NCBI GenBank assembly: GCA_018267155.1
Contig: JAFDZE010000003.1
Coordinates: 1 to 47,598, forward strand
Origin: Bacteroidota bacterium
GTDB lineage: Bacteria > Bacteroidota > Bacteroidia > Flavobacteriales_F > PHOS-HE28
Direction: 5' to 3'
DNA: 47,598 bases
Below are positions 43,596 through 47,598 of the stretch, piece by piece; position 1 is the first letter of the stretch, and each line of letters starts with the position of its first letter. A program made the position numbers and the translations under genes. Below the pieces are notes generated by a model that saw only the letters and a list, made by a program, of their open reading frames with translations, did not search any database and was not told where the DNA came from.

Positions 43596-45718
43596 GCGCG
43601 TTTGGCCGTGGCCATGGGTTGTGTGTTCGGTATGATGATCCGGAAGGTCGAACCTTGGTCCGGGGCGCTTTCAACCTCGATACGCCCGTGGTGCATCTCG
43701 ATGATACTGTGTACGATGGCGAGTCCCAGACCCGTGCCTTCGCCTACCGCTTTCGTTGTGAAGAAGGGCTCGAAAATGCGCGAGCACACTTCCGGGGCCA
43801 TGCCCGTGCCGTTGTCCGTGATGGTGATCGCCGTGTGGCATTCGCCTTGTTCGGTGCGCACCGTGATCCGGCCATCAGCCGTATCGTGCCGGGCCGCTAT
43901 GGCCTGGATGGCGTTCGCCAGCACATTCATGAACACCTGGTTGAGTTTGCCGGGGAAGCACTCGACGGTCTGCGACGCGTGCAGGTCCAGTTCCACGTTG
44001 ATCCCCTTCTTCAGTTTGGGCCCTAACAGGTTCAGCGTACCGCGAATGCCCTGATCCACGCTCGCGTACTTGAGCGTATCCTCATCCAAGCGGCTGAAAG
44101 ACCGCAATCCGCGAACGATCTCGCTGGTACGATCGGCCCCTTCTTCGATGCTGTCCAGTATGTGCCGCACTTCATCGATGGTCTCATCCAGGCCGAGGGA
44201 ACGCTCAAGCTCCGCCACATGGGGTGGTACATCGTGCGATCGGTAGGAGACCAGTACTTGGAAGATGTCGTCCATATCGCGCTTGAGCGGGGCGATGTTG
44301 CTGCGGATGAAGTTGACCGGGTTGTTGATCTCGTGCGCGATGCCCGCGGTGAGTTGGCCCAGGGACGACATGCGCTCGGCCTCCACCAGCTTGCTCTGGG
44401 CGCGTTTGAGCTGGTCCAGGCTGTGCTGCAGCTGCTCGGTGCGTTCGCTCACCTTCATCTCCAGCAAGATGTTCTGATCCCGCGTGATGCGCGCATTCTC
44501 TTGTGCGGCGGAGAGCGCCTCGGCTTGGGAGAGTTCCTTCTCCTTGCGCATGATGTTGATCCGGTCGGCCAGCGCGAAGGAGAGGAGCACGCCTTCCACC
44601 GCCGAGCCGATGGGCATGGCGTAGGTGGTAAGGCTCGTGTACGGGAGAATTCCGGCATCGCGCATAACGAAGACCACCACACCGAAAAGAAAGAAGCCCC
44701 AGGCCAGCAGGAAGTATCCGGCTTGGCGAGAGTTCTTGCGCATGGCGGTTATTACCATGATGAGCAGATAGATCGCCGACCAGCCACCGAGTGCTTGCGC
44801 CATGATATATCCGGTCCACGGATCACCGGCGAAGTACAACACAACGTTCGCGAACACGGCAAGATAAAATATCGGCACAAGCCTATGAAGCCTTGGTACG
44901 ACTTGCGAAGTACCGATGAATCGCCGGGCGAATTCCATTCCGAGGGTCATGGCCCCGAGGACGAGCACTATGGAAGACCGGGATGCCAGCCACACATTGT
45001 CCGGCCACAGGTATGATTGTCCAATACCGAGTACGGCCAGCTGCGCCAGGCAGATCACAGCGATGTACATGACGTAGATGAGGTAACTGCGGTCGCGGAT
45101 CGAAGCGAAGATGAACAGGTTGTACAGTGCCATCACGATCATGATGCCCGTATACCCCCCCAGCCAAAAATTCCGGGTTGAACGTGCCTGGGTTTGCGCA
45201 GACTGCCCAGAAACGTACATGGGCAAATGGATCTGCTTGAATCCATGCACCCGTATGAGGATGGTGGCCGTGCTCCCGGGTTCCACCGGCACCGAGAACG
45301 CGAACTCTGGATCATTTCCTACCCGCTCTTGCCTGGACCGGGATTGCCCGGTCCGACCCAAAAGCCGGGTGGCTCCTTCTTCCAACAGGTACACATCGAG
45401 TTCGTCGATCTCCGCATGACTTATTGAAAGAACGATACCCTTCTGATATGTCCCATTTTTGATCGCGAACCTGATCCAATGCGCTGCCCTGGAGTTGCCA
45501 AGATTCGGCACCTCTGTTCCGCACGGTTCATAATCGGTGGACCGGATCGCTTGCGACACGGTGTATTCGGCAGCGGGATCGACCAGGATCTCCGCATTTT
45601 TGCCAACCGCCACAAAACCGTCCACTTGGGTGATCGGGACCACGTTCGTGGTGGCGTGAACGATCGAACTTGCGCCGAGCGCTCCGAGAGAAAGGATCAT
45701 ACGTGACCACATGCGCAC
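43592..45718 (-). CDS. 7TMR-DISM membrane sensor histidine kinase
   Basis: 708 residues. Signal peptide (about 1-23), an extracytoplasmic 7TMR-DISMED2-type beta-sandwich (about 30-175, AAHWIRFAIKNGTYQKGIVLSI, LDVYLLEEGATRLLG), seven membrane helices (about 190-385, starting near GGYTGIMIVMALYNLFIFASIRDRSYLIYV), a coiled coil (about 395-450), HisKA with His462 (LTAGIAHEINNPVNF) and HATPase (about 590-700, NAIQAIAA, DNGTGM, GTGLGLAIVHSI). 7TMR-DISM proteins are thought to sense small ligands through the outer domain. All catalytic residues are present, so it should autophosphorylate. Stop overlaps the receiver-kinase start by ATGA; the acyltransferase gene ends 40 bases upstream. Confidence 0.92.
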   Translation of the reverse strand: MRMWSRMILSLGALGASSIVHATTNVVPITQVDGFVAVGKNAEILVDPAAEYTVSQAIRSTDYEPCGTEVPNLGNSRAAHWIRFAIKNGTYQKGIVLSISHAEIDELDVYLLEEGATRLLGRTGQSRSRQERVGNDPEFAFSVPVEPGSTATILIRVHGFKQIHLPMYVSGQSAQTQARSTRNFWLGGYTGIMIVMALYNLFIFASIRDRSYLIYVMYIAVICLAQLAVLGIGQSYLWPDNVWLASRSSIVLVLGAMTLGMEFARRFIGTSQVVPRLHRLVPIFYLAVFANVVLYFAGDPWTGYIMAQALGGWSAIYLLIMVITAMRKNSRQAGYFLLAWGFFLFGVVVFVMRDAGILPYTSLTTYAMPIGSAVEGVLLSFALADRINIMRKEKELSQAEALSAAQENARITRDQNILLEMKVSERTEQLQHSLDQLKRAQSKLVEAERMSSLGQLTAGIAHEINNPVNFIRSNIAPLKRDMDDIFQVLVSYRSHDVPPHVAELERSLGLDETIDEVRHILDSIEEGADRTSEIVRGLRSFSRLDEDTLKYASVDQGIRGTLNLLGPKLKKGINVELDLHASQTVECFPGKLNQVFMNVLANAIQAIAARHDTADGRITVRTEQGECHTAITITDNGTGMAPEVCSRIFEPFFTTKAVGEGTGLGLAIVHSIIEMHHGRIEVESAPDQGSTFRIIIPNTQPMATAKRA

Positions 45719-45758
45719 GCTTTTACGCGAGCGATGGCTTACACGTTACCAGATCGCC

Positions 45759-46511
45759 TCAAGCACTCTGACGCAACCGCTCTTCCGCCAACCAGCGATA
45801 AATGGGCTGGTCCGCATCAATAGCTTCCATCAGGGCGTATTCCACCTCCAACGATCGTCCCTTTGGCGATTCGGTTCTCCACTGGGCCGGTGCGGTCCGT
45901 AAACTCAGGATACGTTGACGTTGATCAGGACGTGCTTTGATCAAGCCACAGAGGTCTGTGTTCAGCATCGCGTTCGAATGGATGCCCGGTATTGGGAATT
46001 CAAATGAACCTTCCCGACCGAGATTGGTCATAAACTCAAAACCGCAGTTCGCAAGGTACTTCGTGGAATAACTGGCGGAAAGACTGACGACGGAATGAAG
46101 TCCCAGCGTGGGGGCGATGGAAAGTGCAGCAGCAGTCAGCAACGAAGGGATACCTCGGCCGGCCATGTGATCGGAGTTCCAAAGACCACAGATCTCGGCG
46201 TTGCCAAGTGGTTCCAACAAGCTCAGGCTGGCGCGGATCGCCGGGTCCATGCTGAACAATAAACGTTCCATGGCCAATGGTGATCCAGGTCGCGCGATGT
46301 CAAGGCGGACGCCACCAACCACTCCGAAGTAGGCATGCTCGGCAACCACCACCACCGATCGGGGATCCGTGCACCAGGAATAATCCATGCCCAAGGCGAG
46401 ATACACCCCGATATTCTCAAGTACGCGGGCATGGCCCACAACATATCGGACGGTGCTCTCCCGATCGATCGCCGATCGGAATGCCCGGATCCGTATCCTC
46501 TCAGTGGTCAT
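45759..46511 (-). CDS. GNAT-superfamily acyltransferase, FeeM/LuxI-like candidate signal synthase
   Basis: 250 residues. Start 46511 overlaps the nitroreductase stop as ATGA; a longer frame to 46592 is antisense-like and not used. The sequence fits the N-acyl amino acid synthase (FeeM) / LuxI-like branch of the GNAT fold: an N-terminal IRIRAFRSAID...VVGHARVLENIGV helix pair, a central sheet (SVVVVAEHAYFGVVGGVRLDIA), the acidic CGLWNSDHMAGRGIPSLLTAAALSIA segment at the cofactor-binding turn, and SLSASYSTKYLANCGFEFMTNLG. It carries no signal peptide, so it is cytosolic. Family members use acyl-ACP or acyl-CoA to acylate an amino acid or SAM. The subfamily is my judgement; an ordinary N-acetyltransferase is the alternative. 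Confidence 0.65.
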   Translation of the reverse strand: MTTERIRIRAFRSAIDRESTVRYVVGHARVLENIGVYLALGMDYSWCTDPRSVVVVAEHAYFGVVGGVRLDIARPGSPLAMERLLFSMDPAIRASLSLLEPLGNAEICGLWNSDHMAGRGIPSLLTAAALSIAPTLGLHSVVSLSASYSTKYLANCGFEFMTNLGREGSFEFPIPGIHSNAMLNTDLCGLIKARPDQRQRILSLRTAPAQWRTESPKGRSLEVEYALMEAIDADQPIYRWLAEERLRQSA

Positions 46512-47598
46512 GCGTGCATGACCTGATAGAAGTGCAGGACTTCCTCCAGTGACCTGCGCAAACTCCTGGCCGTGGGTGGTGGAGCATGGCAAAGCCGCAA
46601 GAGGAACATGGGCTCGCGATCACCAACCTTGAAGCGTGTGCGGACTTCTTCGAACGTCCGGATCACGGCATCGCGTTCTGCGGGGTTCATGCCTTTGCCA
46701 CCCCCGAACCGGACATTGTGCGCGAGAAGGATCGGGGCGGATACCGGGTGTACGGCCAGATTGTGCGCGGTAGCGGCCAGCCACATGCGCTCCATGGCGC
46801 GCCCGGCATCCAGCATTGCCCCGGGGTCATTCCGGTCGGTGCTGATCAAGCACAGGGCAGGGGAGTCCGTGACCGATCCGCGCGTGCCGTACTTGAATCC
46901 GCTTCCGCCATTCCACAACCGTAACAGATCCATGGTGGCCGGGTCGGATGCGACCTTGAAAGCCACACGAGCACTCGGCTTCAACTCCATGGTGGCCAGG
47001 TCGATGCCATCGCGTGTGGACTCCGCCTCCTGCGTCGTCCAACGCACTTCATGGCCGAAGAACTCATCGTGGCCGATGGGACTCAGGACACGGACCAGTT
47101 CCGCGGATGCGATCGCTTCGGCGATCGCCGCCCGGGCCTCCGCATCCACTACCGTGTGCATCTCGCAACGGGTCACCTCCACTACGGCATCGGTCATCGC
47201 ACGCAGTACGCTGTCGTCGATCGCTCGCTTGATCGGTTTTTTCCGGTTGGTGCAGCGCTGGGGGATCCACTGTGCCAAGGGGTCGGGCACGATGTTCTTG
47301 ATGCTTCCGTCCTTGCTGATGACAGCGATCAATTCCTGTGCATCAGGAAGGGGCAACGTTGAGATGTTCAGCCCGAGGCCGATGGAACTTGCGGCTATCC
47401 GGATGTTCTCCAGGCAGGCACCAAGGCCGATGGCCGGTACGAGCCCGCCACCATCGATCGCCGAGTAGCCGCGTTCCAGGTCGTGGAAAAGGAACAGGTG
47501 CCCTTCGCATGCGAGGAAGTTCCAAGGCTGCAAATTCCCACCGGAGGGGGCGTGTGCGCCAGCCTCCACCAGCATCCGGATCTCCTCGTCCGTGAATC
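46508..47598 (-). CDS. Rv1355c-like nitroreductase-domain protein (5' partial at window edge)
   Basis: The frame is open through the right edge (FTDEEIR before the methionine at 47575), so the N-terminus is missing. The visible 363 residues form a nitroreductase-fold flavin domain: EIRMLVEAGAHAPSGGNLQPWNF is the FMN-binding start, RCTNRK a conserved loop, then GSVTDSPALCLIS, AGRAMERMWLAATAHNLAVHPVSAP and MFLLRLCHA near the end. The size and motifs recall the C-terminal half of Rv1355c family proteins, whose N-terminal half is a ThiF/E1-like adenylating domain; that half would lie outside the window. The stop overlaps the acyltransferase start by ATGA, so the two are translated together. Confidence 0.75.
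   Translation of the reverse strand, partial: FTDEEIRMLVEAGAHAPSGGNLQPWNFLACEGHLFLFHDLERGYSAIDGGGLVPAIGLGACLENIRIAASSIGLGLNISTLPLPDAQELIAVISKDGSIKNIVPDPLAQWIPQRCTNRKKPIKRAIDDSVLRAMTDAVVEVTRCEMHTVVDAEARAAIAEAIASAELVRVLSPIGHDEFFGHEVRWTTQEAESTRDGIDLATMELKPSARVAFKVASDPATMDLLRLWNGGSGFKYGTRGSVTDSPALCLISTDRNDPGAMLDAGRAMERMWLAATAHNLAVHPVSAPILLAHNVRFGGGKGMNPAERDAVIRTFEEVRTRFKVGDREPMFLLRLCHAPPPTARSLRRSLEEVLHFYQVMHA

Noticed and set aside
1-47598. tRNA, rRNA, CRISPR arrays, insertion sequences or attachment sites
   Set aside because: No cloverleaf-like, rRNA-like or regularly spaced repeat sequence, no transposase and no flanking direct repeats were noticed. This was a reading by eye, without a covariance-model search.

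Overview
The window looks like chromosomal DNA of a high-GC member of the Bacteroidota, most likely a Flavobacteriales-type organism. The evidence is: several secreted proteins ending in type IX secretion (T9SS) sorting domains; TssO/TssR-type components of the Bacteroidota-specific type VI secretion system (T6SS subtype iii); a flavobacterial START-like protein; and a recurring TAnnTTYG promoter -7 element upstream of many genes. GC content is high, so long spurious open frames lie antisense to almost every real gene. No rRNA, tRNA, CRISPR array or insertion sequence was seen, and no stretch over 300 bases lacks a gene.

Layout. 1-3943: the 3' end of a T9SS-exported protein with an S74 autoprocessing chaperone domain, a strong hairpin, then lon. 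3979-14511 (minus): one tight eight-gene operon, tssO, tssP (probable), a T9SS-sorted Ig-like protein, an outer-membrane barrel, tssR, an ABC ATPase, an FtsX-like permease and a lipoprotein. 14706-16557 (plus, divergent): a PAAR protein with a papain-fold toxin tail, a YrhB-type immunity protein and a DUF4123 effector adaptor. Together these read as the envelope part and an effector island of a T6SSiii; sheath, baseplate, ClpV and VgrG genes are not in the window. 16773-24416: a secreted zinc metalloprotease, an M3 oligopeptidase whose lipoprotein signal is cut off by an in-frame stop, and an LVIVD-repeat T9SS protein. 24425-41272: mainly housekeeping and envelope genes (TPR protein, tsaD, tamB, ribBA, two glycosyltransferases, an LptF/LptG permease, a START-like protein with a histone-H1-like tail, fabG, rocD, a serine hydrolase, a YwqK-like lipoprotein).

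41406-47598 (minus): a five-gene unit running from the right edge to a strong terminator: an Rv1355c-like nitroreductase (partial), a GNAT acyltransferase resembling FeeM/LuxI-type signal synthases, a 7TMR-DISM membrane histidine kinase, a receiver-PAS-histidine kinase, and a small secreted protein. Three of these genes are joined by ATGA overlaps or short gaps. I regard this as the best candidate for an undescribed system: a small-molecule signal maker next to its possible sensor and phosphorelay. The T6SS operon that mixes T9SS cargo and an ABC exporter with Tss proteins is the second.

All functional assignments come from reading motifs and recalling family features; no database search was run.
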